The notes under the pieces were generated by a model. The model was not told the origin of the DNA and made no database searches. It saw only the letters and a list, made by a program, of their open reading frames with translations. The position numbers were made by a program, and so were the translations under genes. Below are positions 16,683 to 25,221 of a stretch of 45,680 nucleotides of DNA, piece by piece (the stretch's first letter is position 1; each line of letters begins with the position of its first letter). Source of the stretch: a bacterium HR19 (lineage in GTDB: Bacteria; Calescibacteriota; Calescibacteriia; Calescibacteriales; Calescibacteriaceae); NCBI GenBank assembly GCA_002898315.1, contig BEHV01000015.1, positions 1-45,680 of the forward strand, in the 5' to 3' direction.

Positions 16683-18749
16683 ATGGAGCTTTCTCTGACA
16701 GCACCTCAAAGCACTCAAGAAGAAGAAAGACCAGAGAGCGAAAAAGAAATCCTCAAACTCATAAGCACAACAATAAGAATAGTTTGTTCAGAGATGGTGG
16801 AGTTTGCAAAATCGGGGCACCCGGGCGCTCCGCTCGGGCTTGCAGAAATAGCCACCGTTCTCTGGGGCAAAATCTTGAAAATAAACCCAAAAGTCCCCCT
16901 CTGGGAAGATAGAGATAGATTCATTCTTTCAGCAGGACACGCCTCTGCTCTCCTCTACACAATGCTTCACCTCGCAGGATACGACATCACAAAAGAAGAC
17001 CTGAAAAATTTCAGAAAGTGGAAAAGCAAAACCCCGGGACACCCCGAGGTTGACCAAAAACTCGGAATAGAGACAACAACAGGTCCTCTCGGACAAGGAT
17101 TCGGTATGGGAGTTGGAATGGCAATAGCAGAAAGAAAACTCCGAGAAACCTTCAACAGAGAAAACTATGAAATAGTAAATCACTTCATATATGCAATAGT
17201 GAGCGATGGAGATATTATGGAAGGAATTTCCTATGAATCAGCTTCAATAGCAGGTCACCTTGGTCTCGGCAGAATAATTTACCTTTATGATAGCAACAGA
17301 ACAACAATAGATGGTTCAACATCGCTCACATTTTCAGAAGATGTGAAGAAAAGATTTGAGAGCTTAGGATGGCACACGCTTGAAATAGACGGACACGATA
17401 TAGATGCCATAGAACAAGCCATAAAAGAGGCACAAAAGGTAGAAGATAAACCCTCGCTTATCATCTGCCATACTATAATGGCGAAAGGGAGCATAAAGAA
17501 AGAAGGTTCATCAAAAGCTCACGGCGCACCGCTCGGAGAAGAAGAAGTGAAAATGATGAGAGAAAAATTCAACTGGAAACTCCCACCCTTTGAAATACCC
17601 GAAGAAGTCAAAAAGTTCTTTGAGAAAAGGAGAAAAGAATGGGAAAAAGAATACAAAAAGTGGGAAACAAAATTCAACGAGTACAGAAAAAAGTTCCCCG
17701 AAATGGCGGAACTATGGGATAGTTTCTTCAAACTCAAAATTCCAGATGACCTTGAAAAATTTTTCCCAAAATACGAGAAAGGTAAGAAAATAGCGACAAG
17801 GAACGCATCGGGAGATACAATACAAATACTCGCGGAGAAAATCCCCAATCTCATAGGTGGGGCAGCAGACCTTGCTGAATCTGTAAAAACATACATAGAA
17901 AAATCTCCTTTCTTAAAAAAAGATAGCTTTCAGGGGCAAAACATACACTTTGGAGTAAGAGAGCACGCTATGGGAGCGATAACTAATGGAATAGCTCTGC
18001 ACGGCGGATTCATACCTTTCTGTGGAACCTTTCTTATATTCAGCGATTACATGAGACCTGCAATACGCCTCGCAGCGCTTATGAAAAACAAAGTCATATT
18101 TGTTTTCTCGCACGACAGTGTATTTTTAGGAGAAGACGGTCCTACTCATCAACCAGTTGAACACCTACCATCTTTGAGAGCCATTCCTAACCTTGTTGTA
18201 ATAAGACCAGCAGATGCGAACGAAGTACCATACGCATGGGAAATCGCCCTCAGAGAAAAAAGACCCGTTGCTATAATTTTGACACGACAACCAGTAGAAG
18301 TGATAGACAGAGAAAAATATGCTCCACCACACCTTATAAAAAAAGGTGGGTACATAATAGCGGGAGAAAATATTGAAAATCCAGACATGCTTATAATCTC
18401 ATCTGGATCAGAAGTCCCACTTGCTATTGAAGTTCATGAAAAACTCAAAGAAGAAGGATTGCTTTCAAAAGTTGTGAATCTTGCAAGCTGGGAAATTTTT
18501 GAAGAACAACCAGAAGAATACAAAGAAAATGTCATTCCGAAATTTGAAAAAATACCTTTCAGAGTTGTAATAGAAGCAGCGTCTTCATTTGGTTGGGCAA
18601 AATATGCAGGTCCATACGCACTTTATTTTTGCGTTGATTCTTTCGGACACTCCGCTCCTTACGAAGTTATAAAAGAAAAACTCGGATTCACAGCAGAAAA
18701 GATAGTTGAAAAAATAAAAACCGAAATCAGAAAGTTCAAGCGAGCATAA
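16683..18749 (+). CDS. tkt: transketolase
   Basis: Thiamine-diphosphate enzyme of the pentose phosphate pathway that moves two-carbon units between sugar phosphates. The N-terminal domain has SGHPGAPLGLAEIATVLW (His46 region), TTTGPLGQGFGMGVGMA and the cofactor motif SDGDIMEGISYESASIAGH with YLYDSNRTTIDG. The middle domain has FGVREHAMGAITNGIALHGG and the glutamate-bearing EDGPTHQPVEHL; the C-terminal domain starts near 560. The length of 688 is normal and the chain is complete, not split as in some thermophiles and archaea. A short Lys/Glu-rich insertion (about 310-350) is seen before the middle domain. The start ATG lacks a Shine-Dalgarno sequence. AMMECR1 follows after 43 bases. Confidence 0.97.
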   Translation: MELSLTAPQSTQEEERPESEKEILKLISTTIRIVCSEMVEFAKSGHPGAPLGLAEIATVLWGKILKINPKVPLWEDRDRFILSAGHASALLYTMLHLAGYDITKEDLKNFRKWKSKTPGHPEVDQKLGIETTTGPLGQGFGMGVGMAIAERKLRETFNRENYEIVNHFIYAIVSDGDIMEGISYESASIAGHLGLGRIIYLYDSNRTTIDGSTSLTFSEDVKKRFESLGWHTLEIDGHDIDAIEQAIKEAQKVEDKPSLIICHTIMAKGSIKKEGSSKAHGAPLGEEEVKMMREKFNWKLPPFEIPEEVKKFFEKRRKEWEKEYKKWETKFNEYRKKFPEMAELWDSFFKLKIPDDLEKFFPKYEKGKKIATRNASGDTIQILAEKIPNLIGGAADLAESVKTYIEKSPFLKKDSFQGQNIHFGVREHAMGAITNGIALHGGFIPFCGTFLIFSDYMRPAIRLAALMKNKVIFVFSHDSVFLGEDGPTHQPVEHLPSLRAIPNLVVIRPADANEVPYAWEIALREKRPVAIILTRQPVEVIDREKYAPPHLIKKGGYIIAGENIENPDMLIISSGSEVPLAIEVHEKLKEEGLLSKVVNLASWEIFEEQPEEYKENVIPKFEKIPFRVVIEAASSFGWAKYAGPYALYFCVDSFGHSAPYEVIKEKLGFTAEKIVEKIKTEIRKFKRA

Positions 18750-18792
18750 TTTTAGAAAAACGCTTCTTCCGCAACAAAATCTTTGCTTTTTG

Positions 18793-19359
18793 ATGGAAGA
18801 AGAAAAGAGAAAAAAAGTTTTACTTGAACTTGCGAGAAAAGCAATAGAAAAAACATTAGCAAACAACAGATTAACCATAACTCCGCTCAGCGAAATCATA
18901 GATATAGAAAAAGAAAAAGAACTCGCAGAAATTCTTGAAGAAAAAAAAGGTGTTTTCGTCACTTTGAAAAAATCTGGTCAAGTAAGAGGATGCATAGGAA
19001 CAATCTCAAAAGACGAAATATGGATTCAGGTCCAAAAATACGCTGTCTTTTCGGCTTTCAACGACCCGAGGTTCCCACCCGTAGAAAAAGAAGAACTCAA
19101 AGACATAAAAATAGAAATATCAGTATTAGATGACCCAAAAGACATAAAAAATATAGAAGAGATAGAACTCGGAAAAGATGGAATAATTATGGAAATAGGA
19201 GGTAAGGGGGGAGTGCTTCTTCCAGAAGTCGCAGTTGAATACGGAGTGAAAACACCACAGGAATTCCTTGAAATGCTGTGCAGAAAAATAGGAATCCCAA
19301 ACGACTCATGGAAAAAAGCAAAAATAAAAAAGTTCAGGACCGAAAAAATAACAGAATAA
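18793..19359 (+). CDS. AMMECR1-domain protein (AmmeMemoRadiSam protein A-like)
   Basis: A 189-residue AMMECR1 family protein. The signature hexapeptide region reads VRGCIGTISKDEIW, and the conserved AFNDPRFPPVEKEEL and IEISVLDD segments follow. The C-terminus (VLLPEVAVEYGVKTPQEFLEMLCRK) is also typical. In many prokaryotes this gene sits with a MEMO-family gene and a radical-SAM gene; neither is present here, so it is an orphan AMMECR1. The biochemical function of the family is not established, although the conserved cysteine suggests a catalytic or modification role. I start at the ATG at 18793, not the TTG just before it. It lies between transketolase and korA on the same strand. Confidence 0.9.
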   Translation: MEEEKRKKVLLELARKAIEKTLANNRLTITPLSEIIDIEKEKELAEILEEKKGVFVTLKKSGQVRGCIGTISKDEIWIQVQKYAVFSAFNDPRFPPVEKEELKDIKIEISVLDDPKDIKNIEEIELGKDGIIMEIGGKGGVLLPEVAVEYGVKTPQEFLEMLCRKIGIPNDSWKKAKIKKFRTEKITE

Positions 19360-19434
19360 AGAAAACTACCAATTTATACCCCAAAAACCCAAAGAAACAG
19401 AAAAAACAAAAAAATAAAGAAAAATTTACTAATA

Positions 19435-19440
19435 TAGATT
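19435..19440 (+). promoter_or_regulatory. candidate -10 element of a leaderless korA transcript
   Basis: TAGATT (within TATAGATT) seven bases before the korA ATG. The 88-base gap after the AMMECR1 gene is A-rich and contains no Shine-Dalgarno sequence. Confidence 0.45.
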
Positions 19441-19447
19441 TAATCAA

Positions 19448-21406
19448 ATGGAAGAATCAGAACTTGGCGCAAGAAGAAAATTAGAAAAGGTAACGGTAAA
19501 ATTCGCAGGTGATTCAGGAGACGGAATACAGCTTATTGGTTCTCAATTTACTGTATCAACAGCAATATATGGGAATGATTTTGCTATTTTCCCGGAATTT
19601 CCAGCAGAGATAAGAGCCCCGGCTGGAACAACCTATGGGGTTTCAGCATTCCAGATACAATTTGGAGCGATAAACATAATGACGCCGGGAGACGAACCAG
19701 ATGCTCTTGTCGCTTTCAATCCCGCAGCTCTGAAAATTAATTTAAATCTTCTCAAACCCGGGGCGCTTGTAATCTTGAACATTGACGAGTTTGACGAAAT
19801 AAACTTCAAGAAAGCAGAATGGCACAGCATAATAAAAGGAGAAGAAAACCTTGATGAAATACTCTCAAAATACGAAGTGATAAAAGTTCAGATGAACAAA
19901 CTCGTATTAGATGCTCTCAAAGATGTAAATCTTCCTCACAAAGAAAAATTAAGGTCAAGAAACTTCTTTGCTCTCGGTCTTGTATGCTGGATATTTGTAA
20001 GACCCCTTGAACCAATCCTCAAATTCATAAAAGAGAACTTTGGAAAGAAACCAGAGATAGCTAAGGCAAATGAACTCGCTCTCAAAGCTGGCTATAACTA
20101 CGGAGAAACTCTTGAAATTCAACACAAATTTGTCAAAATAGAAATACCAAAATACAAATTTGAGCCTGGAAAATATAGATACATTTCTGGGAATGAAGCT
20201 TTTGCACTCGGTATTCTTGCGATAAAAGAGAAGGCGAAAATTCCCATTGTTTTTGCATCGTATCCGATAACTCCCGCAAGCGATATTTTGCACTACCTTG
20301 AATCATATAGAAACTTCGGCATAATAGCTTTGCAGATGGAAGACGAAATTTCTGCTGTAAACACAGCAATCGGAGCATCTTTTGCAGGTGCTCTTGGAAT
20401 TACTGCAACAAGTGGTCCGGGTCTTTCCCTCAAATCAGAAGGAATAAACCTCGCGGTGATGACAGAACTTCCTCTTATTGTCATAGATAAGCAGAGGTCA
20501 GGACCATCAACAGGAATGCCTACAAAAACAGAACAAACAGACCTTCTATTCGCACTCTTTGGAAGGCATGGTGAATCACCCCTGATCGTCATAGCTCCAA
20601 TAAGTGCAGGAGATTGCTTCTACTCAATAATAGAAGCAGCAAAACTAGCAATAAAATATATGACTCCTGTGATAATACTTTCTGAACTTTACATCGCCAT
20701 GGGTTCAGAACCCTGGAAAATACCAGATATAAGTAAAATACCAGATATAGAAGTCAAGTTCTGGAAAGATGGAACAAAATTTTATCCATACTCACGAGAT
20801 GAGAACACACTTGCGAGACCGTGGGCAAAGCCAGGAACTCCGGGGCTTGAACACAGAGTCGGAGGGCTTGAAAAATCTCACATATACGGCAGGGTTTCGT
20901 ATGACCCACAAAACCACGACTTTATGGTAAAGCTGAGAGCTGAAAAAATAAGAAGAGCTCAGGCAGATATACCAGATGTTGAAGTTTACGGAGAAGAAGA
21001 CGCAGAACTTCTGGTCCTTGGATGGGGAAGCACATTCGGACACATAAGAGCAGTAGTTGAAAGAGCAAGAGAAAAGGGCTGGCCAGTCGCTCACGCTCAA
21101 CTAAAATACATCAACCCATTCCCCAAAAACCTTCCAGATGTACTCAAAAAATTCAAAAGAATCCTTATTCCTGAACTTAACCTCGGTCAGCTACTCCTGC
21201 TTATAAGAGGAAAATTCCTCGTAGATGCTGTTGGTTTCAACAAGGTGACAGGAACTCCTTTCAAAGAATCAGAGCTCATGATGGCAGTAGAAAGAGAACT
21301 TATGAACATGGAAAAAGAAGGAAAACTCTCAAAACCAGTTCACATACAGGAAGGAAGATTTGAAGAAAAAGAAAAAGGAGGTGCGGTAAAACATGCAACA
21401 GCTTGA
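19448..21406 (+). CDS. korA: 2-oxoacid:ferredoxin oxidoreductase, fused gamma-alpha subunit
   Basis: With KorB it oxidatively decarboxylates a 2-oxoacid to acyl-CoA, or runs in reverse, with ferredoxin as electron carrier. The first 200 residues are the gamma domain (KFAGDSGDGIQLIGSQ, PAEIRAPAGTTYG). The rest is the alpha domain, with YPITPASDILHYLE, MEDEISAVNTAIGASFAG, TSGPGLSLKSEG and RSGPSTGMPTKTEQ. This fused two-subunit form is most often annotated as 2-oxoglutarate:ferredoxin oxidoreductase; a different branched or straight 2-oxoacid cannot be excluded. No ferredoxin-like delta subunit gene is adjacent. At 652 residues it is slightly longer than most. It overlaps korB by 14 bases. Together with citrate synthase it implies an oxidative or reductive TCA cycle. 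Confidence 0.92.
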   Translation: MEESELGARRKLEKVTVKFAGDSGDGIQLIGSQFTVSTAIYGNDFAIFPEFPAEIRAPAGTTYGVSAFQIQFGAINIMTPGDEPDALVAFNPAALKINLNLLKPGALVILNIDEFDEINFKKAEWHSIIKGEENLDEILSKYEVIKVQMNKLVLDALKDVNLPHKEKLRSRNFFALGLVCWIFVRPLEPILKFIKENFGKKPEIAKANELALKAGYNYGETLEIQHKFVKIEIPKYKFEPGKYRYISGNEAFALGILAIKEKAKIPIVFASYPITPASDILHYLESYRNFGIIALQMEDEISAVNTAIGASFAGALGITATSGPGLSLKSEGINLAVMTELPLIVIDKQRSGPSTGMPTKTEQTDLLFALFGRHGESPLIVIAPISAGDCFYSIIEAAKLAIKYMTPVIILSELYIAMGSEPWKIPDISKIPDIEVKFWKDGTKFYPYSRDENTLARPWAKPGTPGLEHRVGGLEKSHIYGRVSYDPQNHDFMVKLRAEKIRRAQADIPDVEVYGEEDAELLVLGWGSTFGHIRAVVERAREKGWPVAHAQLKYINPFPKNLPDVLKKFKRILIPELNLGQLLLLIRGKFLVDAVGFNKVTGTPFKESELMMAVERELMNMEKEGKLSKPVHIQEGRFEEKEKGGAVKHATA

Positions 21407-22445
21407 AGAAAAAAGTATATCGCAAGTGGTAATAAACTACACTCCGAAAGATTTTGACTCCGGAGAAGAACCAAGGTGGTGCCCGGGTTGTGGTGATTAC
21501 GCTATTCTCAACGCCGTAAGGTCTGCGTTCGCAGAACTCTCAAAAGAGCTTGGAATTCCAAAAGAAAAATTTGTTATCGTATCTGGAATAGGATGTTCTT
21601 CTCGTTTCCCATACTACATGAACACATATGGAATGCACGGAATACACGGCAGAGCCCCAGCAATAGCCACGGGAGTCAAAGTGGCAAATCCAGACCTTTC
21701 CGTATGGGTCGTCACTGGTGATGGAGATGGTCTCGCAATAGGAGGAAACCACCTCATACACGCAATGAGAAGAAACATAGATATAAAAATCCTTCTTTTT
21801 GATAACAGAATTTATGGTCTGACAAAAGGTCAATACTCCCCAACAAGCGTAATAGGACAGATCACAAAAAGCTCTCCGTATGGAGTTATAGAAAGATCTG
21901 TTGACCCGGTAATGCTCGCTTTATCGCAGGGAACCACATTTATCGCAAGAGCAATAGATAGAGATATAAAACGATTAACAGAAATAATTGTTGAGGCAGG
22001 AAAACACAAAGGGACAGCGTTCATTCAAATATATCAAAACTGTGTTGTTTTCAACGATAAAGCATTTGAAGATTTTGCTGGCAAAGAAGTGAGAAGCGAA
22101 AGGGTTATAGAATTGAGGCACGGAAAACCTCTTCTCTTCGGCAAAAACCTTGACAAAGGAATAGTAATTGAAAATGGAAAACCAAAAGTCGTGAAGATAG
22201 GAGAAAACGGTATAACAGAAGACAAAATAACCATCTATGACGAAACCGATTTTTACCTTAACTTCGTAATAGCCACAATGCACTACCCCGAGTTTCCAGA
22301 ACCAATAGGTATAATAAGAAGGGTAAAAGTTCCAACATTTGAGGAATTGCTCCACAACCAGATTGAGCATGCGAAAAAACTGAAAGGAGAAGGGAACCTG
22401 CAAAAACTCATAGATAAAAACTCATGGGAGATTTTGCCGTCGTAA
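21393..22445 (+). CDS. korB: 2-oxoacid:ferredoxin oxidoreductase beta subunit
   Basis: Thiamine-diphosphate and iron-sulfur subunit of the enzyme above. WCPGCGDY (Cys30, Cys33) and GIGCSSRFPYYMNTYGMHGIHGRA carry the cluster and cofactor-binding residues; GDGDGLAIGGNHLIHAMRRN binds the diphosphate and magnesium. The length of 350 is at the upper end for KorB. The ATG at 21393 lies inside korA and follows a good GGAGGTG site, a clear contrast with the korA start. nadB begins 39 bases downstream, so korA-korB-nadB may be one transcript. Confidence 0.95.
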   Translation: MQQLEEKSISQVVINYTPKDFDSGEEPRWCPGCGDYAILNAVRSAFAELSKELGIPKEKFVIVSGIGCSSRFPYYMNTYGMHGIHGRAPAIATGVKVANPDLSVWVVTGDGDGLAIGGNHLIHAMRRNIDIKILLFDNRIYGLTKGQYSPTSVIGQITKSSPYGVIERSVDPVMLALSQGTTFIARAIDRDIKRLTEIIVEAGKHKGTAFIQIYQNCVVFNDKAFEDFAGKEVRSERVIELRHGKPLLFGKNLDKGIVIENGKPKVVKIGENGITEDKITIYDETDFYLNFVIATMHYPEFPEPIGIIRRVKVPTFEELLHNQIEHAKKLKGEGNLQKLIDKNSWEILPS

Positions 22446-22484
22446 AAACATTTTTCCAACCAAAATTGCTTCAACTGAAAGAAA

Positions 22485-24077
22485 ATGAGCAGTATCTTTG
22501 ATTTTGTAGTAATAGGATCAGGACTTGCCGGTTTGTCATTCGCAATACGAGCAAGCAAATACGGGTCAGTAGCTCTGATAACAAAAGGAAAAATTGAAGA
22601 ATCAAACTCGTTTTATGCACAGGGAGGAATAGCAGCATCACCACTTTCAGATGAGGACTCAGTAGAAAAACATATTGAAGATACAATAAAAGCGGGAGAT
22701 GGGCTATGCAACACGGAAGTGGTCAGAACTATAATAGAAGAATCAAAACAAGCAATTGAAGAGCTGGTAAGCTGGAATGTTGAATTTGACAGAGAAGACG
22801 GAAATTTCCACCTGACAAGAGAAGGAGGACACTCTGCAAGAAGGATTCTTCACAAAGGAGATTACACAGGACAAGAAATTCAGACAAAACTCAGCGAAAT
22901 AGTAAGAAATCAGAAAAACATCTTCATCTTTGAGGAAAACATGGCAGTAGACATCATAACCAAATTCAAGTTCGTAGGAAGGAAGGGAGGAGAAGTTGAA
23001 GACGAATGCTACGGAGCATACATTCTCAACAAAAGAACAGGAAGTATAGAAACAATCTTTGGGAAATTTGTGATTTTAGCAACAGGTGGAGCTGGGAAAG
23101 TATATCTCATAACGACAAACCCTGATACCGCAACAGGAGATGGAGTAGCGATGGCGAAAAGAGCAGGAGCAAAAATAGCTAATATGGAGTTCTACCAGTT
23201 TCACCCCACAGTTTTATATCACCACAAAGAAAAAAATTTCCTTATATCAGAAGCAGTGAGAGGAGAAGGAGGTATAATCAGGAACAAAAACGGAGAACCA
23301 TTTATGAAAAAGTATCATCCTATGGGAGAACTTGCTCCAAGAGACATAGTAGCAAGAGCAATAGATATGGAACTCAAAAAATCAGGAGAAGACCATGTCT
23401 ATCTTGACATAACACATCTTCCGAAAGATTTTATAATAAAGAGGTTTCCAAAAATATATCAGAAATGTCTTTCGCTTGGGATAGATATAACGAAGGAACC
23501 TATACCTGTCGCTCCGGGCGCTCACTTTATGTGCGGTGGAGTTCTGACAGATTCGTACGGAGAAACATCTATTTCACGACTTTTCGCTATTGGAGAGGTG
23601 GCATATAACGGATTTCACGGAGCAAATAGACTTGCTTCAAACTCACTTTTGGAGTGTGTGGTTATGTCAAAGAGAGCATTAAAAAAGTGCCTTGAATACC
23701 CAAAAAAAATTCATATCCCTCAGGAAGACATACCGCCGTGGAAATCAGAAAAAACCATACCGCAAGATGAAAAAATCTTAATATCTCACACGTGGGACGA
23801 GATAAGACGACTTATGTGGAACTATGTTGGGATAGTCAGGTCAGAAAAAAGATTGCAGAGAGCATATGAGAGAATAAACATAATAAAAAAAGAAGTTATT
23901 GAGGATTACTGGAAGTATTATGTTTCTCCTGACCTTATAGAGTTGAGAAATATCGCCATAACCGCTGAGCTTATCATCATTTCTGCGATGCAAAGAAAAG
24001 AATCAAGAGGAACTCATTTTAACATAGATTATCCGTTCAAAAACGATATTGACTTCAAAAAAGACACAATACTATGA
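22485..24077 (+). CDS. nadB: L-aspartate oxidase
   Basis: FAD enzyme that oxidises L-aspartate to iminoaspartate, the first step of de novo NAD synthesis, using oxygen or fumarate as acceptor. The dinucleotide motif GSGLAGLSFAIRA is at the N-terminus, followed by FYAQGGIAA, TREGGHSARRILHKGDYTG and PTVLYHHK. The LFAIGEVAYNGFHGANRLASNSLLE region separates NadB from the fumarate reductase flavoprotein. The C-terminal helical domain (LMWNYVGIVRSEKRLQRA) is present. The length of 530 is typical. nadA and nadC are not in the window. Its place after korAB may mean coregulation with central carbon flux, since aspartate and fumarate are both TCA-linked. It converges on the aminotransferase gene with 21 bases between. 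Confidence 0.95.
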   Translation: MSSIFDFVVIGSGLAGLSFAIRASKYGSVALITKGKIEESNSFYAQGGIAASPLSDEDSVEKHIEDTIKAGDGLCNTEVVRTIIEESKQAIEELVSWNVEFDREDGNFHLTREGGHSARRILHKGDYTGQEIQTKLSEIVRNQKNIFIFEENMAVDIITKFKFVGRKGGEVEDECYGAYILNKRTGSIETIFGKFVILATGGAGKVYLITTNPDTATGDGVAMAKRAGAKIANMEFYQFHPTVLYHHKEKNFLISEAVRGEGGIIRNKNGEPFMKKYHPMGELAPRDIVARAIDMELKKSGEDHVYLDITHLPKDFIIKRFPKIYQKCLSLGIDITKEPIPVAPGAHFMCGGVLTDSYGETSISRLFAIGEVAYNGFHGANRLASNSLLECVVMSKRALKKCLEYPKKIHIPQEDIPPWKSEKTIPQDEKILISHTWDEIRRLMWNYVGIVRSEKRLQRAYERINIIKKEVIEDYWKYYVSPDLIELRNIAITAELIIISAMQRKESRGTHFNIDYPFKNDIDFKKDTIL

Positions 24078-24098
24078 CGAGATTTTGGTTTCATTTTG

Positions 24099-25172
24099 CT
24101 AATTTTGCAGGCATGCTTTCAGAACATTCCCGACATATATCATATCTCCTTCGTTGTAGTATCCCATATGAGCTATTCTTATGATTTTTCCTTTGAGTTT
24201 ATCTTGACCACCTGCGACCCACGCTCCGAGTTCTCTCATCTTCTTCCTTATCTCCTCAGCATTATCTATTTCTATTGTTGTAAGTCCCGGGGCAGGTCTT
24301 TTTGCAAAAATTTTCAGACCCAACCCCTCAACCATATTACGCAAAATTGATGCGAGTTTCCTGTGCCTTGCAAAAACATTATCTAAACCCTCCTCATCAA
24401 TTATCATACGCAGAGATTCTCTTAACCCTTTTATAAGAGATATTGCAGGAGTATAAGCGGTCTCTCCTTCTCTCTGCGCCTTCATCTCCCTCTTTATGTT
24501 GAAATAGAATTTAGGAAGGTCTGACTTCTCCATAAATTTCAGAGCCCTTTCAGAAGCAGAAATCATAGAAAGCCCCGGAGGAAGCATAAGAGCTTTCTGG
24601 GAACCAGTGAGCAAAATATCTATCCCCCAACCATCCATATCCACATCAAAAACACCAACAGCAGTTATACCATCAACAACGAACAGAGTATCATCTCCTC
24701 TTTTCTCTCTTACTATTTTTGCTACATCTTTTACTGGATGCTCAACACCCGTTGAGGTTTCACATCCCTGAATGAAAACACCCTTTACATTTCCGTTTTT
24801 CTCCAAAGCTTTTTTCACATCATCAGGTTCAACGGCATATCCCCACTCAACCTTTATCTCATGAACATCAAGCCCGTATGTTTTACATATCTGCGTCCAT
24901 CTTTCACCAAACTTTCCTCCGTTCACAACAATAACCTTATCACCTTTGCAGAAGAAGTTCACAACAGCCGATTCCATAGCACCTGTTCCAGACGAGGCAA
25001 AAACAATCACATCTTGCTTTGTTTTAAAAAGTTTTTTGAGCTTCTCTCTCACTTCAAAAAATATCTCCCTGAAATCCTGACTTCTGTGGTGTATTATTGG
25101 TTCCGAAAGCGCTTTGAGAACTCTTGGGGGGACCTCAGCTGGACCCGGCGTAAAAAGTGTGAACTTTTTCAT
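24099..25172 (-). CDS. class V aminotransferase (serine-pyruvate/alanine-glyoxylate type)
   Basis: PLP enzyme of the alanine-glyoxylate/serine-pyruvate group, which also includes proteins once annotated as 'soluble hydrogenase small subunit'. FTPGPAEVPPRVL opens the chain, IIHHRSQDF and FASSGTGAMESAV form the cofactor and substrate region, VDGITAVGVFD gives the Asp that pairs with the pyridine nitrogen, and TGSQKALMLPPG contains the Schiff-base lysine. The C-terminal domain ends IRIAHMGYYNEGDM, also typical. The length of 357 is normal. Substrate choice between serine, alanine and phosphoserine cannot be read reliably. The minus-strand gene starts 49 bases downstream of the gatA stop. Confidence 0.9.
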   Translation of the reverse strand: MKKFTLFTPGPAEVPPRVLKALSEPIIHHRSQDFREIFFEVREKLKKLFKTKQDVIVFASSGTGAMESAVVNFFCKGDKVIVVNGGKFGERWTQICKTYGLDVHEIKVEWGYAVEPDDVKKALEKNGNVKGVFIQGCETSTGVEHPVKDVAKIVREKRGDDTLFVVDGITAVGVFDVDMDGWGIDILLTGSQKALMLPPGLSMISASERALKFMEKSDLPKFYFNIKREMKAQREGETAYTPAISLIKGLRESLRMIIDEEGLDNVFARHRKLASILRNMVEGLGLKIFAKRPAPGLTTIEIDNAEEIRKKMRELGAWVAGGQDKLKGKIIRIAHMGYYNEGDMIYVGNVLKACLQN

Positions 25173-25221
25173 AAAGTCAATTTTGAGAATTTCCGAGCAA
25201 GAGAGAATTTTTTCTGCTTTT

